A stretch of 53,506 nt of DNA from CASFRF01 sp031549345. GTDB taxonomy: Bacteria; Verrucomicrobiota; Lentisphaeria; Victivallales; Victivallaceae. Below are positions 24,713-33,003 of the stretch, piece by piece. The position numbers and the translations under genes were made by a program. The stretch lies in NCBI GenBank assembly GCA_031549345.1, contig JAVBPY010000005.1, positions 1 to 53,506 on the forward strand, written 5' to 3'. The notes under the pieces are model-generated. The model was not told the DNA's origin, ran no database searches, and saw nothing but the letters and a program-made list of their open reading frames with translations. Numbering within the stretch: position 1 is the stretch's first letter; the number at the start of each line of letters is the position of its first letter.

Positions 24713-27596
24713 ATTTTATGGATTCAGGCTTGGGCGAAACTTGACGGCGCAAGCGCAAGATCTTGAGCTCATTCTCTGTTTTTGCATAGCGCTTCAGCAA
24801 GCTCCCCCACTCCGCCTGGTCGATGTCGCGGCCGAAGTTTCCCTTGTTCTGCATATCGGTGGCGTACCGTTTGTACGTTGCCAGGAGCCGTTCCAGGATG
24901 GGGAGCTTGACTGCGTCCAGCTCGGACTCGGCAAGGGTGGGACGGAGAGGCCCGGCGTATTCCAGCATGGCTTCGTAGACGGCGATTTGCGCTTGGTGCG
25001 TCGGAAGGGAGTCGATGACGCCGGCCTGTTGCATTCGTTTTGTTTCGGCATTGACTTTTTCCAGGGCGGCGATGTACGCTTTGATGGTTTCCGGCTGGGC
25101 CGGATCAAGGATTTTCTTTTGTTTCGTTGTTTCCTCGATCAACTTCGGCAGCCGGCTGGCAACAGGGGGAACGTCGTTGGGCTTCGCCGCGATTTCTTCG
25201 TTGCGAACCGATTGTTCGAGGAGGGCGGTGATTGTTTTGCCGAAACCGATCGGCACATTGGTGTTCACCCCTATGATCTGTCCGGACGCATCGTTCGACG
25301 CGGTGGGCGCGTCAAAATACATCACCACCGGAAGAGCAGGTTTTTTGGCCGCTTCGGCGGCGAGCGTGGAATTCAGCACTGTGCCGATGGTGGAAACCTT
25401 GACCAAATATGCGCTGTTCTTGGTGGCCGCCGCCGCGGAAATGCCCGCGTCCCCCGTCCGCCCCAGGGCGACCACATAAAGGGGCAATTTATCCTGAATT
25501 GAGTTCAAGCATTCCAGCGCGTTGGCACGGAGCGTTTCCGGTACGAAGAGTTCCAGCGCATAGACGTTGACGTTGCCGGCGGTCGCCAGATAGTAGAGCG
25601 TATCCATCAGCTTCATCGGATTTTTGAACTGCGGGTCGATTAGAAGCAGAGCCGTTCCGGCGGGTTTTCCCGAAACCGCCGGGAAGAAGAGCGGGTGTTC
25701 GATGGCATTTTTGCCGATCAGCTCGTTGGGGAGCGCGCGGAGGATGGGTTGCAGGCGTTTCCCGGGGAGGCGAATCGTTCGGCCATCCGCTTGTTCGAAG
25801 GAATCCTTCCATTGTTCCGGCGGGGGGATTACACCGCCGTTGGCGTCGCGCAACTGGACGATGTCCTGGAAAAATTTCTGAAACAGCGATTTTGTGAAAT
25901 CATGCGGCGCACGGTGGAAAAAGGCGCTGGGGATGATGTCGTAATTCGGCGGCGTCTGGATGAAAATGCCGGGCATATTGAGTTTTTCGAGGTCCGTTTG
26001 AATTTCTTGCGACTCATGACCCGCTCCGTCGTCCCAGTTGTGCGCCAGAAGACGAACGACGTTGTCTTTCCGTTCGAAAGCCTTTTTTTCGGGATACCAG
26101 CGCCGGGGGCTGAGCGCGGCGATTGCGTCGAAGCGTTCCGGGTAAAGCAAACTGGCGTTGACCGCGTTGGTTGCGCCGGAGGACGCGCCGAACATCAGCA
26201 ATTTGCGTTTGGGGAGCTTCAGCCTGCGTACCAATTCATCCTGTCCGGCGAGGACCATCCGGGAGTCCGTGTATTCCATATCGGGAATCGAGTAGATCGT
26301 CCAGCCGAGTTTTTCCGCGTAATAGCGGTTGTTCTTGTCTTTAAACGGTATTTTTTCGTTGATGTGTGATGAATAGAAAACCATGTTTCCGGCTGAAGGG
26401 ATCGGTTCGCCGTTGTTATCAACGGCGGACATATACTGGAAGCGGCTTGTGATCGGTTTTGCACCGGCTTCCAACTCCAGCGTAAGCTCGAACTCCCCCT
26501 CGATCACGTGGAACGCAGACGAAGGCAAATCGGAAACCGAGGACGGTCCGGGGGCGGACGATGCGGGCGCAAGCATGCACCCCGCACCGATCAGCACCGC
26601 GCCGAGTAGCGGCACGGCCAGCCGGAACCACGAAAAACGGCTCTCGGAAACCGCCTCCTGCAAGCGAAGCTGCAGATCTTTGGCGCCGCTGCGGATGCCG
26701 GGCGAGCCGGCGATGCGTGACGCGGGGAGGATGGCCGCCAGATCCAAGAGCAATTTGCCGTAAGAACGGCGTTTTTCCGGCGTGAGCTGCAGTGTATGGA
26801 TGACCGCGTCATCGCAGGCAAGTTCCGCCGCACAGTCCAGGCGTTTCAGGATGAACCAGAGAAACGGGTTGAAGAACAGTGGAATTTTCAGAAAATTCCG
26901 GTAGAAACGCTGTTGTAAGTCGTGGCGCCGGATGTGCGCAAGTTCGTGTGTCAGAAGCATTTTAAGCTGATCTTCGGAAAAATACAGCGTTTTTGAGGAT
27001 GGGAAGAGGACGCTCGGGCGCCCCAAACCGAAACAGCATGTCCCCAGAGCCAGCGGATCGGAATCCAGGAGGGCGATGGGATGTTGCTCCAGATGGAATT
27101 GCTTCTGCAATTCGCAAAAAATACGTTTGACGCGTTCGTCTTTAATGGGTTGGAGCGTTTCGATCCGGCGTTTCCAGATTCGGTATGTACGAAATTTCAG
27201 GCAGACAATCGCCGCGGCGCCTGCCAGCCAAAGCCCGACGATGAGTGCTTGCCAGGGGAAGGGAGCTTTGGGGGGCAAGGTTTTAAAGGATTGCGCCGCT
27301 GCCGCGGGAAGCGTCATTGTTTGTTCCGGGGGGAGCGTCCGGGGAAGGGCTGCCAGCGAGGCGCGGGGGATGGGCGCATGGAGCACTTGCGGTTGTTCTG
27401 CCGGGACGGACTCCGGCCACGTGTAGTGCGTTCCGGGCAGTGGAAGGAGGAGCAGCAACAAAAGAAGGTAGTAGAACACCAGTCGGCCGCCGCGCGCAAG
27501 AAAGTGCGCGGCAAAACGCTCCGTCAACATCGCCCCGGCGAAGACGAGGAGGCCGCGTACCAGGGTTCCGGCGAGATAGAGAACGATTCCGGTCAT
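24711..27596 (-). CDS. BlaR1-like M56 metallopeptidase fused to an alpha/beta-hydrolase-like sensor region
   Basis: A 961-aa membrane protein. Hydrophobic segments lie near residues 4-22, 38-54, 114-134 and 324-342. The M56 zinc-peptidase site HELAH is at 217-221, with the downstream third ligand likely Glu258 in AELACDD. After the last membrane segment (about 342), BlaR1 and MecR1 carry a penicillin-binding domain; here the exported part (about 365-605) resembles an alpha/beta hydrolase: GASSG with candidate nucleophile Ser472, WDDGAGH near 521-527 and HRAPHD with His565. Residues 605-960 hold another mixed region and a helical tail. The start overlaps the blaI stop by four bases. It probably senses a ligand outside and cleaves BlaI-type repressors inside. 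Confidence 0.85.
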   Translation of the reverse strand: MTGIVLYLAGTLVRGLLVFAGAMLTERFAAHFLARGGRLVFYYLLLLLLLLPLPGTHYTWPESVPAEQPQVLHAPIPRASLAALPRTLPPEQTMTLPAAAAQSFKTLPPKAPFPWQALIVGLWLAGAAAIVCLKFRTYRIWKRRIETLQPIKDERVKRIFCELQKQFHLEQHPIALLDSDPLALGTCCFGLGRPSVLFPSSKTLYFSEDQLKMLLTHELAHIRRHDLQQRFYRNFLKIPLFFNPFLWFILKRLDCAAELACDDAVIHTLQLTPEKRRSYGKLLLDLAAILPASRIAGSPGIRSGAKDLQLRLQEAVSESRFSWFRLAVPLLGAVLIGAGCMLAPASSAPGPSSVSDLPSSAFHVIEGEFELTLELEAGAKPITSRFQYMSAVDNNGEPIPSAGNMVFYSSHINEKIPFKDKNNRYYAEKLGWTIYSIPDMEYTDSRMVLAGQDELVRRLKLPKRKLLMFGASSGATNAVNASLLYPERFDAIAALSPRRWYPEKKAFERKDNVVRLLAHNWDDGAGHESQEIQTDLEKLNMPGIFIQTPPNYDIIPSAFFHRAPHDFTKSLFQKFFQDIVQLRDANGGVIPPPEQWKDSFEQADGRTIRLPGKRLQPILRALPNELIGKNAIEHPLFFPAVSGKPAGTALLLIDPQFKNPMKLMDTLYYLATAGNVNVYALELFVPETLRANALECLNSIQDKLPLYVVALGRTGDAGISAAAATKNSAYLVKVSTIGTVLNSTLAAEAAKKPALPVVMYFDAPTASNDASGQIIGVNTNVPIGFGKTITALLEQSVRNEEIAAKPNDVPPVASRLPKLIEETTKQKKILDPAQPETIKAYIAALEKVNAETKRMQQAGVIDSLPTHQAQIAVYEAMLEYAGPLRPTLAESELDAVKLPILERLLATYKRYATDMQNKGNFGRDIDQAEWGSLLKRYAKTENELKILRLRRQVSPKPESIK

Positions 27597-27958
27597 TGGG
27601 TGCCCCCTTTCTTCAAAATTTTTTCCAGCTCGGCGATTTCGGCCGCGGAGAGTTTTTCCTGACGGACAAAGAAACACAGAAGTTCCATCGGGTCCGAATC
27701 GAACATCTTCTCCTTCAAACGCCGGAGGGTTGCGCCGCGGTACTCATCGGCGGACACCGCGGGTATGTAGGCATAGGAACGCTTGGCCCCTTCCTGGCGC
27801 ACGGCGCCTTTTTCAACCAGGCGCTGCAGCATGGTACGTACCGTTGTCGCCTCCCAGGCGATTTTGCGCCGCACCGCCGCGAGCAATTCCATTGCGCTTT
27901 GCGGTGATTTTTCCCACAAAAGCTTCATGAGTTCCAGTTCATTTTCCGAAATTTTCAC
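27593..27958 (-). CDS. blaI: BlaI/MecI-family transcriptional repressor
   Basis: A 121-aa winged-helix protein. KISENELELMKLLWE at the N-terminus and the recognition region TTVRTMLQRLVEKGAV are typical of BlaI/MecI; the C-terminal dimer region has the usual FV-plus-charged-helix pattern (CFFVRQEKLSAAEIAELEKIL). In known systems the repressor is cleaved after the partner BlaR1 senses a ligand. The GTG at 27958 is chosen because an AAGGA ribosome-binding site precedes it and the family N-terminus begins there; the ORF runs open further upstream without matching the family. Coupled by ATGA overlap to the M56 gene. Confidence 0.92.
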   Translation of the reverse strand: MKISENELELMKLLWEKSPQSAMELLAAVRRKIAWEATTVRTMLQRLVEKGAVRQEGAKRSYAYIPAVSADEYRGATLRRLKEKMFDSDPMELLCFFVRQEKLSAAEIAELEKILKKGGTQ

Positions 27959-28037
27959 CGATTTATTCCTTTTTATGATCAAGGGTTGTAGAGTACGTTT
28001 TTCAAGTCCGGTTCGACATGGGCAGCAATCGTTAAGG

Positions 28038-29921
28038 TTATTTTTCCCCGGGACGGAAAGCGAGGCGGATTTCAAAACACTCTTTTTCCATATTCGGAAA
28101 AATGCCGACCTGAAGTTGAGGGTTCTCATTTTTTTGCAGGAGTGCCGGTGGGGCGAAATATTGACTGGCGAAATTCCAGTTGCGCCATTTGTAATAAAAA
28201 ACAGTGCTTTTTCTAGTGCCTCTGTGCTCGCCGCTGCCGCTCCCGGACTCTTCCCGGAGCGTTCCATCTTCAGCGTGTGCGAGGCTGAATGGATACATAA
28301 GGAGCGGCGCGTCGAATCCCGGCACGGATATTTCCAGGATGACCGGATTCCCGATCAACTTTTTTCGGGGAATATCCAAATCGAGGTTGCGCCGCCCTTC
28401 CGCATCGGCCGTTTCCGGAATGACGCAGGGGACGAGGAAAGGCGCCATGCGCTCTTTCAATTTCTTTTGGGCCGTTTCCGGCATCTTTGATGCAAGGCGG
28501 AAGAGGGCGTTTACACACCTCGAAAAACCTTCCTTATCGTGTTTTTCGTACGCCTCGTCGATCATCGTGAGGAAGAGGATCGTCCGTCGCTCGCCGAGGG
28601 TTTTTCGCGCATCCTCCGTCGCCGTCCGGGAGAGGATGGTCTCTTTTTCGGCAAATGTGATGGGCAAGGCGACCGCACGATCGAAGAAGGTGGAGAGCTC
28701 TTCTTTTTTCAATATCCCCAGTCCGCCCGCGGCGACGAACGAACGGAGTTCCTCACGCTTGAAACACTCCAGGGCGGCGGGCGGGATCGATTTGAGTTGC
28801 CGTTCACGCGCCAGGACGAGCGTAGCGGTACTGGGCTGCGCCAGCGTACCGGTCAAGGTATTTTTACCGGAATAACAAGCGCGGAGTCCATTTTTTCCAT
28901 TGTATGTAACATTGCCGCCGCTGTAGATCCCGCTCTCCTGCACGCATCCGAGTTCCGCCAGGGTGGCTTCCGTATTCATATCCTTTGGGTCCAGGCGGTA
29001 GATCGCGAAAAAACCAAACGAGAGCCCTTGCCCGAGGAGGATCGGCCGGTGCCCTGCAAAATCCGGCGGTTCTTCTATTGCGCCGCCGAAATCCGGGAGC
29101 CGCATCGCCTCCGGCGCACGCAACGGACGCAGAAGGTCCAGGACCGGCTTGGAGGATTCCTCGGCGGCTTTCCGGGCTATTTCTTCCCGGGTGGCTCCGC
29201 GCGAGCTGATGGCAAGAGTTATGTCCATCTCATTGTTCATGAGATCCGCGAATTGAAGGGGGCCGATTCCATAGCCCAAATGGTACCGCGTCGACGGCGT
29301 GAAGACACGAAAGCCGTTCCGCGTTCTTTTCCGATCCCAGAACGTATCGGGCTTCGCGGTGGAAACAATCGAGTGTGCGAATATTCGTGGGAATGTGCGG
29401 CGGACAATATCTGGAATTAATATTGAGAATTTAAACGGCGGCGGCGGAGGTATTTCAGTGGAAAGGACGGCGAAAACTTTCTCCCGCATCAGGTTGCAGC
29501 GGAGAAGCGGGGCGTTGTGCGGCACAACTTCGGCGGCAACGCCGAACTCCAGCTTTGTTTTTTCGGCGAGTGCGCGGCAGAGGAGGAGCGCTTCCTCATC
29601 CGGCGATATTTGCAGGAAGTAGACCTTCTCGACATAAGGTGCGGGCCACCCTGAACTGGATGTGCTGGAAGGTTTTTGCACCAGAAAATCGGGGGGACGC
29701 GTTCCGGAATCTATCTGAATGAAGATAAGCGAGAGCGCAAGCAATGCAGCAGCGATGCATCCGAGGAAAAATTTAACACCTTTTCCCGCCATTCTCCCGG
29801 TAGAACCGTGCTTGCGAAGAAAGAGGACGTACAGCGCTATCATTAGCACGGGAACCGCCGGCACCAGGTATGCGATGGTGCCGGAAAGTATGTTCCGTGT
29901 TCCAAATTCCGAAACGATCAT
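28038..29921 (-). CDS. membrane-anchored protein of unknown function, paralogue A
   Basis: A 627-aa protein with two membrane segments (about 13-34 and 48-69) and a large, probably extracytoplasmic part (70-627). I recognise no known domain. It aligns throughout with the neighbouring paralogue: RGATREEIARKAAEE, LRPLRAPEAMRLPDFG and the C-terminal FPNMEKECFEIRLAFRP block have clear counterparts there. It lies directly upstream of blaI and the M56 gene on the same strand (79-bp gap to blaI), and its promoter carries BlaI-type boxes, so it is likely a target or partner of that signalling pair. Confidence 0.85.
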   Translation of the reverse strand: MIVSEFGTRNILSGTIAYLVPAVPVLMIALYVLFLRKHGSTGRMAGKGVKFFLGCIAAALLALSLIFIQIDSGTRPPDFLVQKPSSTSSSGWPAPYVEKVYFLQISPDEEALLLCRALAEKTKLEFGVAAEVVPHNAPLLRCNLMREKVFAVLSTEIPPPPPFKFSILIPDIVRRTFPRIFAHSIVSTAKPDTFWDRKRTRNGFRVFTPSTRYHLGYGIGPLQFADLMNNEMDITLAISSRGATREEIARKAAEESSKPVLDLLRPLRAPEAMRLPDFGGAIEEPPDFAGHRPILLGQGLSFGFFAIYRLDPKDMNTEATLAELGCVQESGIYSGGNVTYNGKNGLRACYSGKNTLTGTLAQPSTATLVLARERQLKSIPPAALECFKREELRSFVAAGGLGILKKEELSTFFDRAVALPITFAEKETILSRTATEDARKTLGERRTILFLTMIDEAYEKHDKEGFSRCVNALFRLASKMPETAQKKLKERMAPFLVPCVIPETADAEGRRNLDLDIPRKKLIGNPVILEISVPGFDAPLLMYPFSLAHAEDGTLREESGSGSGEHRGTRKSTVFYYKWRNWNFASQYFAPPALLQKNENPQLQVGIFPNMEKECFEIRLAFRPGEK

Positions 29922-29943
29922 TGCTCCGACTCTTTGTATGATT

Positions 29944-29992
29944 TACAACTGTAGTTTATCTGTATTCTGCATGTGTAGATTATATTTGTCAA
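29944..29992 (-). promoter_or_regulatory. promoter with two BlaI-type operator boxes
   Basis: On the minus strand TTGACA (29987-29992), 17-bp spacer and CAGAAT (29964-29969). A perfect TACA-N2-TGTA palindrome lies at 29944-29953, just after the expected start point, and a one-mismatch copy (TACACATGCA on the minus strand) at 29968-29977 overlaps the -10 box. Their centres are 24 bp apart. TACA-N2-TGTA is the known BlaI/MecI operator core; binding here is inferred. Confidence 0.7.
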
Positions 29993-30028
29993 GTCGTTGT
30001 TGCTTTATTTCGAAAAAAACAGCGTATG

Positions 30029-32092
30029 TTATTTGATTTCCGTCGATGTTTCGTCCATTTTCGGACGAAGGGAGAGGCGGATTTCAAAACACTTCTTCTC
30101 CGTGTTCGGGCGAATGTTGATTTGAAGTTGGTCGTTCTGATGTTTTTGCAGGAGGGGCGGAGGGCCGGAGCTGAAGGTCGCAGGACCCCATCCGCCGTGA
30201 AGATAACAAACGGTGTTTTCCTGCATACCGGCGGGATTGCCGATCCCTCTTTGTGTGGAATTGACGGACTCGACCAGGAAAGTCCCGTCTTCTACGCGCG
30301 TCAGGCTGAAGGGAAAAAGAAGGGGCGGGGCATCGAACCCGGGCGTGGAAATTTCGAGAATGATTGGGGTGCCAATCAATTCTTCCCGTGGGATGTCGAG
30401 ATCGAGTGTACGGATACCATCCGCATTGGGCGTTTCGGGGATGGCACAGGGAACAAGGAAGGGAGCCAGGCGTTCTTTCAGAGCCGTCTGCTCCGTTTCC
30501 GGCATTTTTTTCGCAAGGGAAAAAAGGGAATCGATTCGTTTGGGAAAGCCTTCCCGGCCAAGGGCCCGAAGTGTTTCCTCCAGCATCGAGTGGAAGAGAT
30601 AAGAGCGGCGTTCACCGAGGACTTTCCGCCCTTCCTCGTTCTCCGTGTACGAAAGAATGGTCTGCTTCTCCGGGAACGTGAGCGGCAAAGCCGCGACGCG
30701 GTCGAAAAAGGCGGAAAGCTCTCCTCCTTTTAATGTCCAAAGTCCACCCGCGGAAGCGAACGAGCGCGGTTCTTCGCGTTTAAAACGCTCCAGAACATCG
30801 GGGTCGATCGATTTGAGGAGCCGTTCGCGCCCGATGGTGAGCGTGTTGGTCTTTTGCCGCATCTTCGGCTCGCCCCAATTCCGTCCGGAGGAGATACAGG
30901 CGCGGAGTCCGTTTTTTCCCAGGAATACAATGTCGCCTGCTACATCGTGCTTTTCACGGGTGAAGCCGCGTTGTGTCAGGGCTGTTTCCGCATCTTGCAA
31001 TGCGGCCTTTTCGTTAAAGGCGAAGAGGGTGAAGAAGCCGTGCAGCATCCCGCTCCCAAGGAGGATCGGCTGGAGCCCGTCAAGCTTCGGCGGTTCTTCC
31101 GGGGCAAGGCCGAAATGGGGGAGGCGCATCGCCTCCGGCGCGCGCATCGGGCGCAGGGCCTTCAGAAACTGGTTTGTGAATGTTTTCGCGGCTTCTCCGA
31201 CAATTTTATTTGCCGTGGCTCCGCGTGAGCTGATCGCAAGCTGCATGTCCATTTCCTGCGCCGCAAGGTTTGCAAAACAAAGGTTCTGTACGGCATACGT
31301 GGCACTGTACCGCAACGACGGGGTAAAGACGCGGAATCCATGGCGACTCCGGCCTTTGGCCCAGAAGTTGTCGCCGACATTCGGCATTGGATTGGGTTGG
31401 GCGAGGCTCTTTGCCAGCTCGCGGCGAATCTTTTCGGGAAGATCGACCGGCAATTCCTGTTTGGGCGGTGGAATCGGTTCGCAGGAAAGGACGGCGAAGA
31501 CTTTTTCCCGGTCCAGATCAAACCGGAGGGTGAGGGTCCCATAGGGGATCACTTCGGTGGGAAGGCCGAGCTCCTTCCGGAGGTTTTCGGCGAGAGCCCC
31601 GCAGAGTTTGAGTGCCGTTTCGTCCGGCGAAACCTGGATAAAATAGGCTTTTTCAATGTACGGCATGATCGTTCCGCTTGAAGAACTTTGAAACGAGCTG
31701 GTTGTAAAGTGGCTGTTTTTCCACGTGCCGACGGTCGAGTGTGTATACAGCAGCGAAAATGCCAGCAAAGGGACGACGATGCATCCGAGGATGATTTTGG
31801 CCCCTTTTCCCGTCTCCATGCCCGTCGCAGAAACGCGTTTGGCCGCGTCGCGGCGGAAGAGGAGGACGTACAGCGTGTACAACCCCGCGCCGAAGGCGGG
31901 AACCCAGTACAAAGGTGAATCGTTGCCCGATAAGGCCACCCGGAGCAACGCGAAATCGATCAGCCATGCGGCAAGCAGGAATTGACGGGCGCGGTCGCTC
32001 CCGCGCAGGAGTCTCCCGGCGGCGACGAACGCCGCCGCGGAAAGAAGCGCGACGACCGACGCGAATACGGCGAGGCCCCGGCCGTTCTCCAT
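30029..32092 (-). CDS. membrane protein of unknown function, paralogue B (downstream part of a frameshifted gene)
   Basis: This 687-aa reading frame is counted from the first convincing ATG (32092). It has four membrane segments in its first 130 residues and then an extracytoplasmic part homologous along its length to paralogue A (RGATANKIVGEAAK, LRPMRAPEAMRLPHFG, ending FEIRLSLRP). The frame continues as hydrophobic, protein-like sequence upstream of the ATG to about 32161, where it meets the frame of the gene starting at 32487. A shift of minus one at that point gives one continuous protein. Most likely a single gene with a frameshift (mutation, sequencing error or programmed). Function unknown. 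Confidence 0.75.
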   Translation of the reverse strand: MENGRGLAVFASVVALLSAAAFVAAGRLLRGSDRARQFLLAAWLIDFALLRVALSGNDSPLYWVPAFGAGLYTLYVLLFRRDAAKRVSATGMETGKGAKIILGCIVVPLLAFSLLYTHSTVGTWKNSHFTTSSFQSSSSGTIMPYIEKAYFIQVSPDETALKLCGALAENLRKELGLPTEVIPYGTLTLRFDLDREKVFAVLSCEPIPPPKQELPVDLPEKIRRELAKSLAQPNPMPNVGDNFWAKGRSRHGFRVFTPSLRYSATYAVQNLCFANLAAQEMDMQLAISSRGATANKIVGEAAKTFTNQFLKALRPMRAPEAMRLPHFGLAPEEPPKLDGLQPILLGSGMLHGFFTLFAFNEKAALQDAETALTQRGFTREKHDVAGDIVFLGKNGLRACISSGRNWGEPKMRQKTNTLTIGRERLLKSIDPDVLERFKREEPRSFASAGGLWTLKGGELSAFFDRVAALPLTFPEKQTILSYTENEEGRKVLGERRSYLFHSMLEETLRALGREGFPKRIDSLFSLAKKMPETEQTALKERLAPFLVPCAIPETPNADGIRTLDLDIPREELIGTPIILEISTPGFDAPPLLFPFSLTRVEDGTFLVESVNSTQRGIGNPAGMQENTVCYLHGGWGPATFSSGPPPLLQKHQNDQLQINIRPNTEKKCFEIRLSLRPKMDETSTEIK

Positions 32093-32487
32093 ACTGAATG
32101 TCCGTGTTGCTTCAAAATTCGTTTTGACGAAGGCGAGTAGAAGGAACTGAGCGGCGAAGGCGCCATGAGGACTATTTTCATGACGCTGTAAATGCGTGTC
32201 AGGCCGGAGGCGATGCGGAGGGGAAGATCGGGGGCGGGAGCGAGTTCCACAACGTCGGGGAGGGCGTTGCAGTTTTCGGCCAGGCGTTTTTTCTCTTCCG
32301 CCGAAATACATCCGGCGGCGGCGAGGCGTTCCAACTCACGCTCTTCCGGCGAAAGCTCCAGCGCGAGGCGGCGCGAATGCCTGTCGCGCACGACAAGCGC
32401 CGCGGTCCAGATTGCCATAACAACAAGAACCGCCAGGGGAAGATACGTAATGATCTCGGAGAGTATGCTCAGCGTTTCGAATTGCAT
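31960..32487 (-). CDS. membrane protein with SHOCT-like segment (upstream part of a frameshifted gene)
   Basis: Read as it stands it encodes 175 residues. Residues 1-28 hold a membrane segment, about 50-68 a short helical SHOCT-like segment (LERLAAAGCISAEEKKRLAE), and around 95-110 a second hydrophobic stretch begins (IYSVMKIVLMA). After about residue 109 (position 32161) the translation turns Ser/Arg-rich and unlike protein, while the minus-one frame continues with hydrophobic sequence (FAAQFLLLAFVKTNFEATR) into paralogue B. Genes of this kind follow DUF2089 regulators; here it starts three bases after that gene. The true product is probably the fusion with the 30029-32161 frame, about 820 residues. 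Confidence 0.7.
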   Translation of the reverse strand: MQFETLSILSEIITYLPLAVLVVMAIWTAALVVRDRHSRRLALELSPEERELERLAAAGCISAEEKKRLAENCNALPDVVELAPAPDLPLRIASGLTRIYSVMKIVLMAPSPLSSFYSPSSKRILKQHGHSVWRTAGASPYSRRSSRFFPRRRSSPPGDSCAGATAPVNSCLPHG

Positions 32488-32490
32488 TGT

Positions 32491-32856
32491 TCAACTCCTT
32501 TTCAGCGCTTGTACGGCTTCTTCGGCGGAGAGTTCCCCCGCTTCCAGTTTGCGGATAATTTCCATCCGGGCGTTTTGCGCCGGGCGATCCAGTTTGCGAA
32601 GGTCTTCGATCACGCGGTCGAGGCGGGAGCGCACCGTCGGGTAGGAGAGATTCAATGCCTTCCCCACCTCTTTCAGGGAGCCTGCCGAGAGAACGAAAAG
32701 CTCGATGAATTCCCTGTCCTCCGCCTTCAGGCGCGCAAGGCGCGGCAGTTCCAGTTGACCGGCTATCTCCAGGCCGCACGCCGGACAGCCGAGCTTCTCA
32801 AGCTTCAGTCGCCCCCCGCATCCCTGGCAATGATCCGTAAAATGATCCGCTGGCAT
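32491..32856 (-). CDS. DUF2089-type zinc-ribbon/HTH regulator
   Basis: A 121-aa cytoplasmic protein. Residues about 9-32 form a zinc ribbon (CQGCGG, then CPACG); about 60-85 form a sigma-like helix-turn-helix (SLKEVGKALNLSYPTVRSRL); the C-terminal 35 residues resemble a SHOCT-type tail (KLEAGELSAEEAVQALKRS). This is the DUF2089 layout, thought to act as a transcription regulator of neighbouring envelope genes. A perfect AAGGAGG ribosome-binding site and a promoter precede the ATG at 32856. It is the first gene of the operon with the frameshifted membrane gene. Confidence 0.88.
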   Translation of the reverse strand: MPADHFTDHCQGCGGRLKLEKLGCPACGLEIAGQLELPRLARLKAEDREFIELFVLSAGSLKEVGKALNLSYPTVRSRLDRVIEDLRKLDRPAQNARMEIIRKLEAGELSAEEAVQALKRS

Positions 32857-32880
32857 AAAAATCCTCCTTGTTGCCACACA

Positions 32881-32908
32881 AGTATAGCTTGAAAATAAAT
32901 AAAAGCAA
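32881..32908 (-). promoter_or_regulatory. probable promoter of the DUF2089 operon
   Basis: On the minus strand TTGCTT (32903-32908), 16-bp spacer, TATACT (32881-32886), giving a leader of about 18 bases that holds the AAGGAGG site. Confidence 0.65.
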
Positions 32909-32910
32909 AT

Positions 32911-32956
32911 AAAAAATCAATAAAATCAATAAAATTATTGATTTTATTGATTTTTT
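32911..32956. repeat. AT-only 22-bp inverted repeat
   Basis: The two arms (32911-32932 and 32935-32956) match over 22 bp with two bases between; each arm holds the direct repeat AATCAAT. It lies between the DUF2089 promoter and the terminator of the GH2-like gene. It could be a regulator site, an UP-like element or a supplementary terminator. Confidence 0.8.
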
Positions 32957-32964
32957 GTGGAAAA

Positions 32965-33000
32965 AAAGCGCCCGATGGGCAATACTCCATCGGGCGCTTT
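32965..33000 (-). terminator. intrinsic terminator of module 3
   Basis: A 14-bp stem (AAAGCGCCCGATGG with its complement) and an 8-base loop directly follow the stop codon of the GH2-like gene; seven T's follow on the minus strand. Confidence 0.93.
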
Positions 33001-33003
33001 CAA

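Noticed and set aside
31960..32092. C-terminal tail of the 32487 gene as a real protein segment
   Set aside because: Ser/Arg-rich and overlapping the well-conserved frame of paralogue B; best explained by the frameshift.
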